Shown here piece after piece: positions 7,508 to 15,021 of a DNA stretch of 21,860 nucleotides. Location: positions 1 through 21,860 of the forward strand of contig JAMOTW010000171.1 in NCBI GenBank assembly GCA_027062125.1, given 5' to 3'. The number at the start of each line of letters is the position of its first letter. Position 1 is the stretch's first letter. The stretch is from Thermococcus sp. Lineage in GTDB: Archaea; Methanobacteriota_B; Thermococci; Thermococcales; Thermococcaceae. The notes under the pieces were generated by a model that ran no database searches, was not told the DNA's origin, and was given only the letters and a program-made list of their open reading frames with translations. A program made the position numbers and the translations under genes.

Positions 7508-8968
7508 TCACAGCCTCCTGAGCCTCGGGTTGAGTATCTTATCGAGGGCCGTACCGATAAGGACGAAGGTAAGGCCAACGACGGCTATACCAAGCCCGGG
7601 CGGGAGGACCCACCACCAGTAGCCCTTGGTCGTCGCTGACTGCGCCTGTGCTGCATGAAGTATCTGGCCCCAGGTGACGGCACTTGGGTCACCGATACCG
7701 AGGAAGCTCAGGGAGGCCTCGGAGATAACCGCACCCGGAACGCTGAGGGCTATGACTGCGAAGGCATACGGCAGTAGCTGCGGGAGGATGTGCTTGAAGA
7801 TTATCCTCCCATTGCCCGCACCAAGGGCCCTAGCGGCCTCGATGTACGTCTGCTCCTTGATCTGGAGGGCCATACTTCTCGCAATCCTAGCTGTTCCCAT
7901 CCATCCGAAGATGACCAACAGCACCACTATGAACCACAGGGTGACGTGTCCGAGGGTTGCGCCTATGAGGATGAGTATCGGAAGGCTCGGTATTGAGGCG
8001 AATATCTCGTTGATACGCATCATGAACTCGTCGACATTTCCTCCGAGGTAGGCACTGGTGACTCCGTAGACGAGACCGATCACCGTGCTGAAGATGGAGA
8101 CAAGTATGCCTATGGTGAGGGAGACCCTGCTTCCCCAGATGATTCCTGCCCAGAGATCCCTCCCGAGGTAGTCGGTACCCATGGTCCCGTAGCTCCTTCC
8201 AAGGAAGGTCATCTTTATGTTGTTGTAGTCTACCTGGTTGTACTTGGGAGCGGGGTTCTTAACCTCGAGTATGAGCTTGTAGTTGCCCCAGAGGGGCTCG
8301 GGGTTCTCTATGATCTTCTCAGTATCCATTCCCGGCTCGACCTTGGCAAACATCGGCGCGACCATATCGCTGATGAGTATGGTCTCCAGGGGAACCTCGA
8401 AGGGCGTTATCTCCCTTCCCTCGGTGACGTTCACCATCCAGATGTAGACATTGGTCGAGATTGTGCTGTCCCTTCCAATGGAGATTGTGGTGCTTGAGCT
8501 GAGCTGCTTGTTCTTGAGGAGCGGGATCTTTTTTCCATCGGGCCTCAGGAGGTAGATATCCATGGTCGGGGCCTGGGACGGCGCGTTCAGCGTTACGTTA
8601 ATCCCCTTAATGATTATGCCCTGGGGCCCATAGTAGTAACCCTCCGGGAAGGTATAATCCGCCTCGATGACGGTGTCAGTATCTGATGGATGGCTTATTT
8701 TGAGGTTGTCCACGTAGTAGACCTGCTGGGAGACGAGCTTCTGGGAGGTGAACATGTTGTACCACGTTGGGGGAACGTTCTTAGGGTTGTCCTCCCAGTA
8801 GGCGGAGCTCCTCCACTTATCGGGGAGGTCCGGCATCGTGGTGTACGGAGCAGTAAGTGCAACTAAGACGAGGAGGATGAGGAGAATGACACCGGCTATG
8901 CCGGTCTTCTCTCTCTTAAACTCTTCAAGGAACTCCTTAAACCCTTCTTTGATGTCGACCCATCTCAT
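7508..8968 (-). CDS. ABC transporter permease, DppC type, with large extracellular insertion
   Basis: A 486-residue inner subunit of the importer, much longer than the usual roughly 300 residues. A first helix (about 22-41) is followed by a roughly 215-residue non-membrane region (45-262) that must lie outside the cell; it contains an L-R-P-D-G turn at 141-145. The usual DppC core begins at GTDYLGRDLW (264-273) and carries further helices and the EAA loop (YIEAARALGAGNGR, about 375-388), which docks on the ATPases. ATG 8968 has a GAGGTGATT site, and the stop is 10 bases before the DppD-like start. The insertion may assist ligand or binding-protein docking, which is inference. A related but shorter insertion is found in the second DppC-like protein in this window. 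Confidence 0.95.
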   Translation of the reverse strand: MRWVDIKEGFKEFLEEFKREKTGIAGVILLILLVLVALTAPYTTMPDLPDKWRSSAYWEDNPKNVPPTWYNMFTSQKLVSQQVYYVDNLKISHPSDTDTVIEADYTFPEGYYYGPQGIIIKGINVTLNAPSQAPTMDIYLLRPDGKKIPLLKNKQLSSSTTISIGRDSTISTNVYIWMVNVTEGREITPFEVPLETILISDMVAPMFAKVEPGMDTEKIIENPEPLWGNYKLILEVKNPAPKYNQVDYNNIKMTFLGRSYGTMGTDYLGRDLWAGIIWGSRVSLTIGILVSIFSTVIGLVYGVTSAYLGGNVDEFMMRINEIFASIPSLPILILIGATLGHVTLWFIVVLLVIFGWMGTARIARSMALQIKEQTYIEAARALGAGNGRIIFKHILPQLLPYAFAVIALSVPGAVISEASLSFLGIGDPSAVTWGQILHAAQAQSATTKGYWWWVLPPGLGIAVVGLTFVLIGTALDKILNPRLRRL

Positions 8969-8979
8969 CGTGAATCACC

Positions 8980-10035
8980 TCACATCTTGGCGGAAGCACC
9001 GACCTTAACACGCGGGTCGAGGAATCCGTATATCATGTCCGCTAGGACAACTCCCGCAAGGTAGAGTACTGTGGAGAAGTACGTGAGTCCTATGAGGAGG
9101 TTGGTCTCGTTCTGCTGGAGGGCGACCCAGTAGAGCCTGCCCATTCCAGGATAGTTGAAGACTAGCTCACTGATGATTGCACCTCCGAGCGAACCCAAGA
9201 GGGCGAAGATGATCATGGTAACTATTGGCGGGGCAGCGGCACGGAGGGCGTGACCGTAGATGATCTTGTGCTCCGGGACACCCTTGGCCCTGGCGGCCAT
9301 GATGAAGTCCTCCTGGAGAGTACCGATCATGATGTTCCTAGTCGTCCAGGCCCAGCCACCGAAGACGACGAAGACGTAGGTGAGGACCGGAAGGGTGAGC
9401 TTGTAGATAACGTCCTTAACGTGCGCCCAACCGGTGAGCTGCGGGTCGAACATCGAGCTCAGCGGGAACCAGCCGAGCTTGAAGGCGAATATAAGCAGGA
9501 ACATCATTCCGGTCCACCACATCGGCAGGCTGTAGGTGAGGAGGGCGAATATTGAGAGAGCCCTGTCAAAAACGCTACCGGCATGTCTCGCCGCCCTGAC
9601 TCCAAGGAAAATACCCAAGATGATAACGATTATCGTGGCGGTCGTGAAAAGCAGTATGCTTCTCGGAACCGCAACCTTAATGATGTCAGCGACGCTGTTG
9701 GTACCGAAGATTGGCATGCTCGTCGTTCCAAAGTTCAGTTTCAACGTACGTATTGCCTTTTTATACACCTTCTGCCAGTAGGGGATGTTCAGTTCATACT
9801 TCTCCTCAAGGGCGGCCTTCTTCGCAGCCTTAGCCTGTTCAAAGGCCTCCATGCCCTGGCTCTGCTTGATTTTAGCACCCTCTGTCCTTTCCCACTGCAT
9901 CAGTTCCTCGTACATCTTGGAGCGATTGCTCTCCTCGGCAACCTTAACGAAGAGTGCCGAGATAATAAACGTCACGATCAACAGCACGAGGATTGCGTTC
10001 GCAATCCTGAACACAAGGTACTTGAGATACCCCAT
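8980..10035 (-). CDS. ABC transporter permease, DppB type
   Basis: A 351-residue permease subunit starting MGYLKYLVFRIANAILVLL. A first helix (about 10-30) is followed by a long charged extracellular stretch (about 31-125), helix-prone and rich in Lys, Glu and Ala. After it come the core helices and the EAA-type loop (MAARAKGVPEHKI...HALRAAAPP), with the C-terminal DPRV motif. It pairs with the DppC-like subunit encoded 11 bases downstream. GGGGGTGG ahead of ATG 10035 is a strong ribosome site. A TATA box at 10098-10105 gives this operon its own promoter, separate from the binding-protein gene. Confidence 0.95.
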   Translation of the reverse strand: MGYLKYLVFRIANAILVLLIVTFIISALFVKVAEESNRSKMYEELMQWERTEGAKIKQSQGMEAFEQAKAAKKAALEEKYELNIPYWQKVYKKAIRTLKLNFGTTSMPIFGTNSVADIIKVAVPRSILLFTTATIIVIILGIFLGVRAARHAGSVFDRALSIFALLTYSLPMWWTGMMFLLIFAFKLGWFPLSSMFDPQLTGWAHVKDVIYKLTLPVLTYVFVVFGGWAWTTRNIMIGTLQEDFIMAARAKGVPEHKIIYGHALRAAAPPIVTMIIFALLGSLGGAIISELVFNYPGMGRLYWVALQQNETNLLIGLTYFSTVLYLAGVVLADMIYGFLDPRVKVGASAKM

Positions 10036-10097
10036 TTTTCCACCCCCACGTAGGTTGCTCGTGTTTAATGTATCTTTTTCAGCATTGTAAAACTGGC

Positions 10098-10105
10098 TTT
10101 ATATA
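10098..10105 (-). promoter_or_regulatory. TATA box for the permease-ATPase operon
   Basis: Read on the minus strand this is TATATAAA, about 65 bases upstream of the dppB-like ATG, predicting a start near 10076 and a leader of about 40 bases. On the plus strand it reads TTTATATA, also a good TATA box, so an antisense transcript toward the end of the binding-protein gene is possible. Confidence 0.5.
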
Positions 10106-10140
10106 TCTTACTGCATCAATGTACACATTTTCACCGAATG

Positions 10141-10164
10141 AACAGAAAAGCGTAGCCCAGCTAC
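10141..10164 (-). terminator. Hairpin followed by TTTT after the binding-protein gene
   Basis: On the minus strand, GTAGC, a TGG loop and GCTAC form a 5-bp stem that is followed two bases later by TTTT. It lies 72 bases after the binding-protein stop and ahead of the next TATA box. A second T-rich tract occurs closer to the stop. Together they would limit read-through and let the binding protein be made in excess over the permeases. Confidence 0.35.
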
Positions 10165-10197
10165 AGGGGGACACATCACAAGCTGTACGAGAACAGC

Positions 10198-10230
10198 AAC
10201 AACAAAGGAAAACAGAAGAGGGGAAAAGAA
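10198..10230 (-). terminator. T-rich tract right after the binding-protein stop
   Basis: On the minus strand the bases after the stop contain TTCTTTT, CTTCTGTTTTCC and TTTGTTGTTG. Archaeal RNA polymerase commonly terminates in such T-rich runs. No strong hairpin is present here. Confidence 0.35.
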
Positions 10231-10235
10231 CGAAA

Positions 10236-12704
10236 TCACTTCTTCTTGGTGAAGTACCAGGCGGCCGCGGCGATGATGATTATCACCAGGCCGACCACGA
10301 CGTAGGTGGTGGTGTTGGTGCCCTCACCGCCGCCGGTCGGGGTGGTCTCGGTCGGGGTGCTGGTGGTCTCGGTCGGGCTGCTGGTCGGCTGGCTGGTCGT
10401 GGTGGTGCTGGTTATGTCGTCCCAGGTGAGGCCGGAGATCTTCAGCATAACGGTGGCGAGGTCGTCGGTGTGCTCCTTGGTGAGGAGGTCGAGCCAGAGG
10501 ACTCCCTCGGCACCGCTGCTGAAGGAGTAGGTCTTGTCGATGCCGTACTCCTTGGCGTTGGCGACGAGCTCGCCCATGGCCCAGTAGAGCTCCCACGGGA
10601 GGGTCGGGTAGAACACGTAGAATCCGGCGGTCATGTCGTCGGCGAGCGGGTGCTCGTAGGTACCGTAGACAACGTAACCGTCGTCAGTCCACTGCCAGCC
10701 GAGGATGTTCGGGAGTGCACCGCCCATGCTTGAGGCGACGCTGTCGTCGTAGTACGGGTCGTCGGCGGTGTCCTTGTAAGCCCAGGCGTAGAGGAACGCA
10801 ACGTAGTACTTGAGGTCGTCGATGTTGCCCTTAATGCCGTTGTGCCACTGGCCGAAGTCGCAGGTGACCTTGACCTTGACGACAGCCTTCTCACCGGCGT
10901 TCTCGGCAATCCAACCCTGGGTCTGGTTGTAGATGACGGCGTCGTCCGGAACGGTGAACTCACCGCGCTCGAGCTCCCACTTGCACCTGTACGGGCTGAC
11001 GATACCGTCGAAGTTGGTGGTGGCACCGTAGTCCCTGATGAGGTTCCAGACGCGGACGCTGTAGACGTCGCTCAGACCGCCGACCGGGTTGAAGGCGCTC
11101 ATGAACATGGCACCGGTCGAGGCGAACTGGGCGATCTTAAGGTGCTTGTCCGGGGTCTCGGCGGTCATGACGCTCCAGCGCTGGCCGATACCGGTGCTGG
11201 CCTCCGGGGTTATCTTGACAACCCTCTCCTTGTTGGCCGGGTAGAACTCCCAGGTCTCGATCATGAATATCCTCTCACTCTCGAGGACACCAATGAGCAT
11301 GCTGATCTTCTGGAGGTCCCAGTACTGGTCCTCGGTGGTTATCTTGATCGGCTCCTCCGGGACGAGGTCCGGGTTGATGTGCTCCATGCCCTGAACGGAC
11401 TCCTTGTCGATGGTGAAGTAGGTCAGCAGGTAGGTGAGCTCCTCCTCGGTCCACTTGAGTATCGGGCCGAGGCTGTCGCCGCTCTTGTAGTAGGTGGTGC
11501 CTATGGCCTGGAGTCCGGCCTCGACGTTTCCGTTTCCAACGAACTTGAGAGCCTCCTCAACGGTGACGGTGTTCTCGTGCTTCGGCTCAACGGCACCCGG
11601 AACGTATCCGTACCAGGCGGCGTAGAACCAGGCGGTGTAGTCGTCAATCCAGACGCTCGGGATACCGCTGGTACCCCATCCACCGGTGTAGATGTTCCAC
11701 TCGTAGTTGCTCGGCGGCTTGGCGAAGACGACCTGACCGGCCTTCTGCCTGTCCCACTCAAGCCTGTCAACCTTGAAGCCAACCTTCTTCTCAAGGAGGT
11801 CGGCAACGTAGAGACCAATCTCGTGCCTCTCGTCCTCAATACGGATGATGAACTTAACCTCAACCGGCTGGTCGTCGAAGTACCAGAAACCATCGTCCTT
11901 CTTCTCGAGCTTGTGACCGTACTTGGCAACCTGCTGGGCGGCCTCCTGCATGGCGTCGCTTATCATCTTGAGGGCGAGCTCCTCGTTGCCGGCCCCGGTT
12001 ATGCCGAGCTGCTGGTAGACCGGCTCGAAGTACTTGTTGGCCGGGTGGCTCGGCCTGATGCATCCGAGCATTGGGGCACCGCTACCCTGGTAGATGTTCT
12101 GGACGATGTAGTCCCTGCTAACGAGGAAGTTCATGGCGAACCTGACTTCCCTGATGGCGAACGGGTTGAAGTAAACGCTGTCACCGACGGTGACGATCGG
12201 AGCATCCTTGTCCGGGTCGTGGTAGGTGTTGAAGGTCAGCTCGTTGTAGGAGCTGGCACTCTTGTAGAGGTTAAGCTTGGCGAGAACGTCGCTTCCCAGA
12301 CCCTGGTACTTGCCGGCCGGGAAGGAGAACATCCCCATGTCGTACTCGCCCTTGGCGATCTGGAGAATAACGTTCTCAGGGTTCTGGACACCCTGGTACT
12401 CGATTACGTCGGCGATTCCATCCTTCGGAAGGGTATCAGTGTAGATGGTCCTCGGACCGTTATACTTCTCGAGCTTGAGGTAGAGGTTCTCCGGGGAGTA
12501 CATGACGAGTATGTACGGGCCGTTGCTGATGACGAAGTGGCCGTACTTGAGGTACCACTGGAGGTCGGCCTTGAAGCGGGCCGTGGCCTCGTCGCTGTTC
12601 AGTGGTATGTCCTTCGGCGTGTAGTCCGCCGCGCTGACGGGGCGGATGGCAAACAAACTAAACAACATCAAACCCATAACAAACAATCCCAAAGCCTTCT
12701 TCAT
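10236..12704 (-). CDS. Membrane-anchored ABC substrate-binding protein, dipeptide/oligopeptide family
   Basis: An 822-residue extracellular receptor of the importer, larger than the usual 500-650 residues. Residues 1-25 form a signal peptide ending VSA-AD with no lipobox. The long SBP_bac_5-type ligand-binding region follows. A Thr/Ser/Pro-rich linker (about 765-795) containing two PTETT copies leads to GGGEGTN and then a hydrophobic anchor (YVVVGLVIIIIAAAAWYF) and KKK. A linker plus C-terminal anchor is known for Thermococcales and Sulfolobus binding proteins; the linker is probably glycosylated. GGAGG upstream of ATG 12704 is the ribosome site. Its gene is followed by B, C, D and F subunits but has its own promoter and terminators. 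Substrate could be oligopeptides or beta-oligosaccharides; nothing in the sequence decides. Confidence 0.95.
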   Translation of the reverse strand: MKKALGLFVMGLMLFSLFAIRPVSAADYTPKDIPLNSDEATARFKADLQWYLKYGHFVISNGPYILVMYSPENLYLKLEKYNGPRTIYTDTLPKDGIADVIEYQGVQNPENVILQIAKGEYDMGMFSFPAGKYQGLGSDVLAKLNLYKSASSYNELTFNTYHDPDKDAPIVTVGDSVYFNPFAIREVRFAMNFLVSRDYIVQNIYQGSGAPMLGCIRPSHPANKYFEPVYQQLGITGAGNEELALKMISDAMQEAAQQVAKYGHKLEKKDDGFWYFDDQPVEVKFIIRIEDERHEIGLYVADLLEKKVGFKVDRLEWDRQKAGQVVFAKPPSNYEWNIYTGGWGTSGIPSVWIDDYTAWFYAAWYGYVPGAVEPKHENTVTVEEALKFVGNGNVEAGLQAIGTTYYKSGDSLGPILKWTEEELTYLLTYFTIDKESVQGMEHINPDLVPEEPIKITTEDQYWDLQKISMLIGVLESERIFMIETWEFYPANKERVVKITPEASTGIGQRWSVMTAETPDKHLKIAQFASTGAMFMSAFNPVGGLSDVYSVRVWNLIRDYGATTNFDGIVSPYRCKWELERGEFTVPDDAVIYNQTQGWIAENAGEKAVVKVKVTCDFGQWHNGIKGNIDDLKYYVAFLYAWAYKDTADDPYYDDSVASSMGGALPNILGWQWTDDGYVVYGTYEHPLADDMTAGFYVFYPTLPWELYWAMGELVANAKEYGIDKTYSFSSGAEGVLWLDLLTKEHTDDLATVMLKISGLTWDDITSTTTTSQPTSSPTETTSTPTETTPTGGGEGTNTTTYVVVGLVIIIIAAAAWYFTKKK
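10341..10382 (-). repeat. 21-bp tandem repeat in the binding-protein linker
   Basis: GGTGGTCTCGGTCGGG occurs at 10341-10356 and again at 10362-10377, each followed by a five-base spacer (GTGCT or CTGCT), making two 21-bp units. They encode the seven-residue PTETTST/PTETTPT repeats of the linker. Such repeats can change in copy number by slippage, altering how far the receptor stands from the membrane. Confidence 0.8.
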
Positions 12705-12727
12705 ATTCCACTGCCTCCTTCACTTTT

Positions 12728-12741
12728 TGGCAATGTTGCCA
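12728..12741. promoter_or_regulatory. Palindrome TGGCAA-TG-TTGCCA in the binding-protein leader
   Basis: Six-base arms are exact reverse complements around a two-base centre. It lies in the predicted 5' leader of the binding-protein gene, 24-37 bases before its ATG. It could be an operator or form a small RNA hairpin upstream of the GGAGG site. Confidence 0.45.
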
Positions 12742-12748
12742 TATGTGG

Positions 12749-12812
12749 TGTATAATGGCATGAGAGTATACATTGAAAGCCTATTTAAGGGTTACGTTCC
12801 GGTAAAAGTAAC
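12749..12812 (-). promoter_or_regulatory. Binding-protein promoter with flanking inverted repeats
   Basis: On the minus strand CTTAAATAGG (TATA at 12788-12781) predicts a start near 12759. TGTATA at 12749-12754 and TATACA at 12767-12772 are inverted copies with a 12-base spacer, spanning that start, a typical repressor position. Just upstream of the TATA box, GTTAC at 12791-12795 and GTAAC at 12808-12812 are also inverted with a 12-base spacer, where an activator or TFB-blocking protein could bind. The transporter is therefore probably regulated at this point; the regulator is not in the window. Confidence 0.45.
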
Positions 12813-13025
12813 TCCAATGAAAAAGTAAGGACAGGGAACCAATAATTTGGCGGGGGACCGTTCACGGCCAAAATGCATATTGCGCCGCAAAATATGTTGG
12901 ACAGGTGATTCAACCCATCATATGCGGAGAAAATTCATAAAAAGGCACGTACAAAAAGGAGGAAACCCCAAAAAATCGTTAGATGGCGTTTCTGCGTAGC
13001 CCCTCATAGTGGATGATACAAAAAA
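12813..13025. other. Non-coding remainder of the divergent intergenic region
   Basis: No convincing gene is seen. Notable structures are TTTGGC at 12846-12851 with GCCAAA at 12867-12872, enclosing CCGT-TC-ACGG at 12858-12867, and then TTGCG-C-CGCAA at 12880-12890, whose arms continue as CATAT/ATATG with a two-base bulge. These could be protein sites or RNA hairpins. A minus-strand CTTTTTATG near 12938-12946 resembles a TATA box but leads to no open frame. Confidence 0.4.
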
Positions 13026-13033
13026 CTTAAAAT
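13026..13033 (+). promoter_or_regulatory. TATA box for pyrC
   Basis: CTTAAAAT, preceded by an A-rich stretch, lies about 33 bases upstream of the pyrC ATG at 13063. This predicts a leader of fewer than ten bases. Confidence 0.45.
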
Positions 13034-13062
13034 GCCAACCGACACACTCCCTGGCGGGCAAT

Positions 13063-14295
13063 ATGTACGACCTTGTTCTAAAAGGACGGTTCATGACGGG
13101 TAAGAAACTGATAGAAGGCAGCATTGGGATTTCTGACGGCAAAATCTCCCGAATATCCATCGGTGAATTGGAGGGAGAGGAAGAGATTAAAATCGGGCGT
13201 GGGAAGGTCATCCTGCCAGGACTCATCGACGTTCACGTCCACCTCAGAGATTTCAGACAGAAGGAGAAGGAAACGGTCGAGAGCGGAACCAGGGCGGCGC
13301 TTCACGGGGGGATAACAACGGTCTTCGACATGCCGAACACGGACCCCCCAATACTCGATTCCAAGACGTTTAAGCTCAGAGAGGAGCTCTTCAAGAAAAA
13401 AGCCCATTCCGACTACGCCCTCGGCTTTCTCCTGAGCGGCAACTGCCAAGAGGCAAAAAGGACCAACGCAGACTTTTACAAAATCTTCATGGGAGCCTCA
13501 ACCGGTGGAATTTTCTCGGAAGACTTTGAGTCGGACTACTCCTGCTCCCCAAGTATCGTGAGCGTCCACGCCGAGGATCCGGAAGTAATAAGGGAGAATC
13601 CCAAGAGACCGCCGGAGGCAGAGATTAGGGCCATAGAAACCGCCATCTCGGCCGCAAAGAGAGTCAAAAAACCCCTCAACGTCTGCCACGTCTCCACCGC
13701 GGGGGGACTGAGGACGATACTGGATGCTGGCCTGCCGTGGGTGAGCTTCGAGGTAACTCCCCACCACCTCTTCCTCACGGAAAAAGACCACCGGAGGAGA
13801 CCGCTCCTCAAGGTCTACCCCCCACTGAGGGGCGAAGGTGATAGGAAGGCGCTCTGGGAGAACTTTTCAAGGATTCCGATCATAGCGAGCGACCACGCAC
13901 CGCACACGCTTGAGGATAAAGAGAACGGGGCGGCCGGCATTCCCGGCCTGGAGACGGAGGTAGCTCTTCTACTTGATGCTGTGAACCGGGGCATGATAGA
14001 ACTCCACGACATCGTGGAGAAGATGCACCTCAACCCGATTAGGGTATTTGGAATAAGGAACAAAGGGCTGGAAGTTGGAAAGGACGCGGATTTCACCGTG
14101 GTGGATCTCAAGAGGGAGTGGATTGTTAAGCCAGAAGAATTCTACACGAAGGCGAAATGGAGCCCGTGGGAGGGGCGGAAGCTGAGGGGGAAGGTAGTCA
14201 TGACGGTTCTCCGCGGAAGGGTCGTTATGGAGGAGGATGAAATCGTGGGAAAGCCCCAGGGGGTTAGGATAAATGCTGGAAAGGGTAACGCTTAG
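13063..14295 (+). CDS. pyrC: Dihydroorotase
   Basis: Third step of pyrimidine synthesis: cyclises carbamoyl-aspartate to dihydroorotate. The 410-residue amidohydrolase has DVHVHLRD with metal ligands His 58 and His 60, GGITTVFDMPNTDPP (82-96), Lys 140, His 169 (SVHAE), His 209 (VCHVSTAGG) and Asp 277 in ASDHAPHT (275-282). The MPNT and HAPHT blocks separate it from hydantoinases and allantoinases, though those relatives cannot be fully excluded. The frame is open upstream to GTG 13009, but MYDLVLKG from ATG 13063 is the usual N-terminus and the TATA box at 13026-13033 rules out the earlier start. A weak GGCGGG site stands before the ATG. It overlaps pyrK by 23 bases, supporting a pyrimidine operon. 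Confidence 0.95.
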   Translation: MYDLVLKGRFMTGKKLIEGSIGISDGKISRISIGELEGEEEIKIGRGKVILPGLIDVHVHLRDFRQKEKETVESGTRAALHGGITTVFDMPNTDPPILDSKTFKLREELFKKKAHSDYALGFLLSGNCQEAKRTNADFYKIFMGASTGGIFSEDFESDYSCSPSIVSVHAEDPEVIRENPKRPPEAEIRAIETAISAAKRVKKPLNVCHVSTAGGLRTILDAGLPWVSFEVTPHHLFLTEKDHRRRPLLKVYPPLRGEGDRKALWENFSRIPIIASDHAPHTLEDKENGAAGIPGLETEVALLLDAVNRGMIELHDIVEKMHLNPIRVFGIRNKGLEVGKDADFTVVDLKREWIVKPEEFYTKAKWSPWEGRKLRGKVVMTVLRGRVVMEEDEIVGKPQGVRINAGKGNA

Positions 14296-14974
14296 GGAAG
14301 TCTGGGACGTTGCAAAGGACGTTAAGGCCTTCAGGTTTGACAGGGGGTTAGATTTCAAAGCTGGGCAGTTCATAATGGCATGGTTGCCGGGCGTCGGGGA
14401 GAAGCCCTTCAGCCTGGCTTGGAAGGACCTGATAGTTGTCAAGAGGGTCGGGCCGTTCACCTCCAGGCTCTTCGAGCTGGGAGAGGGAGATTACCTCTGG
14501 ATCCGCGGGCCATACGGCAGGGGCTTCGAGCCGAGAGGAAAGAACGTCGCCCTTGTGGGCGGCGGCATAGGAATTCCCCCGCTCTACGCCTTCGCGAGGC
14601 AGCACCGGAGCAAGTTTGATAAGATAACCCTCATCTACGGTGCCCGCTCGAAGAACGAGCTTGCGCTGATGGACATCAAGAACTACGTGGACGAGGTCAT
14701 AATCACGACCGACGACGGCTCCGCAGGAAGGAAGGGCTTTCCGACGGATGTCCTGAGGGGGAGGAAAGACGAGTTCGACCAGGCCTACGCCTGCGGGCCA
14801 GAGCCGATGCTGAAGGCGGTCCTTCGGGTGATGGACTATAAAAACGTTCAAATCTCTGCGGAGCGCTACATGAAGTGCGGAATAGGCGTCTGTGGAAGTT
14901 GCAACCTTGGAAAGTACCTCGTCTGCAGGGACGGGCCGGTTTTCGATGGGCCCCAGCTGAGGGGACTGCTCTGA
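14273..14974 (+). CDS. pyrK: Dihydroorotate dehydrogenase electron transfer subunit
   Basis: A 233-residue flavin/iron-sulfur protein that passes electrons between NAD(H) and the PyrD subunit of type 1B dihydroorotate dehydrogenase. An FAD-binding region has KPFSLA (44-49) and RGPYGRGF (78-85). The nucleotide-binding region starts at GGGIGIPP (96-103) and includes CGPEPM (174-179). The 2Fe-2S ligands are Cys 202, 207, 210 and 218 (C-x4-C-x2-C-x7-C); the last spacing is shorter than the usual bacterial one. The C-terminal DGPVF is typical of PyrK. ATG 14273 lies inside the end of pyrC with AGGAT ahead. No pyrD is present in the window, so the catalytic partner must be elsewhere. Confidence 0.92.
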   Translation: MLERVTLREVWDVAKDVKAFRFDRGLDFKAGQFIMAWLPGVGEKPFSLAWKDLIVVKRVGPFTSRLFELGEGDYLWIRGPYGRGFEPRGKNVALVGGGIGIPPLYAFARQHRSKFDKITLIYGARSKNELALMDIKNYVDEVIITTDDGSAGRKGFPTDVLRGRKDEFDQAYACGPEPMLKAVLRVMDYKNVQISAERYMKCGIGVCGSCNLGKYLVCRDGPVFDGPQLRGLL

Positions 14975-14982
14975 CCAGTGAG

Positions 14983-14991
14983 CTTTTTAAA
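14983..14991 (+). promoter_or_regulatory. TATA box for the radical SAM gene
   Basis: CTTTTTAAA just after the pyrK stop lies about 35 bases ahead of ATG 15022, giving a short leader that holds the GGTGAGAG ribosome site at 15013-15020. Confidence 0.5.
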
Positions 14992-15021
14992 CCCTTTTTC
15001 TCCGCTTCGGCCGGTGAGAGA

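Noticed and set aside
6274..7521. 415-codon plus-strand open frame opposite the two ATPase genes
   Set aside because: It spans two well-supported ABC ATPases in antisense and shows no domain or ribosome site.
10842..12755. 637-codon plus-strand open frame opposite the binding-protein gene
   Set aside because: It is a shadow of the receptor gene: the opposite strand encodes a clear signal peptide, binding domain and anchor. High-GC codon choice avoids antisense stops. The antisense product is a Val/Leu/Gly/Asp-rich low-complexity sequence with no domains.
12930..12960. Minus-strand TATA-like element CTTTTTATG
   Set aside because: The ATG about 25 bases downstream runs into a stop after three codons, and no RNA structure of known type follows.
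13003..13020. Possible C/D-box small RNA near GTGGATGATACA
   Set aside because: The box C-like match is imperfect and no suitably spaced CUGA D and D' boxes were found; the segment lies directly ahead of the pyrC TATA box.
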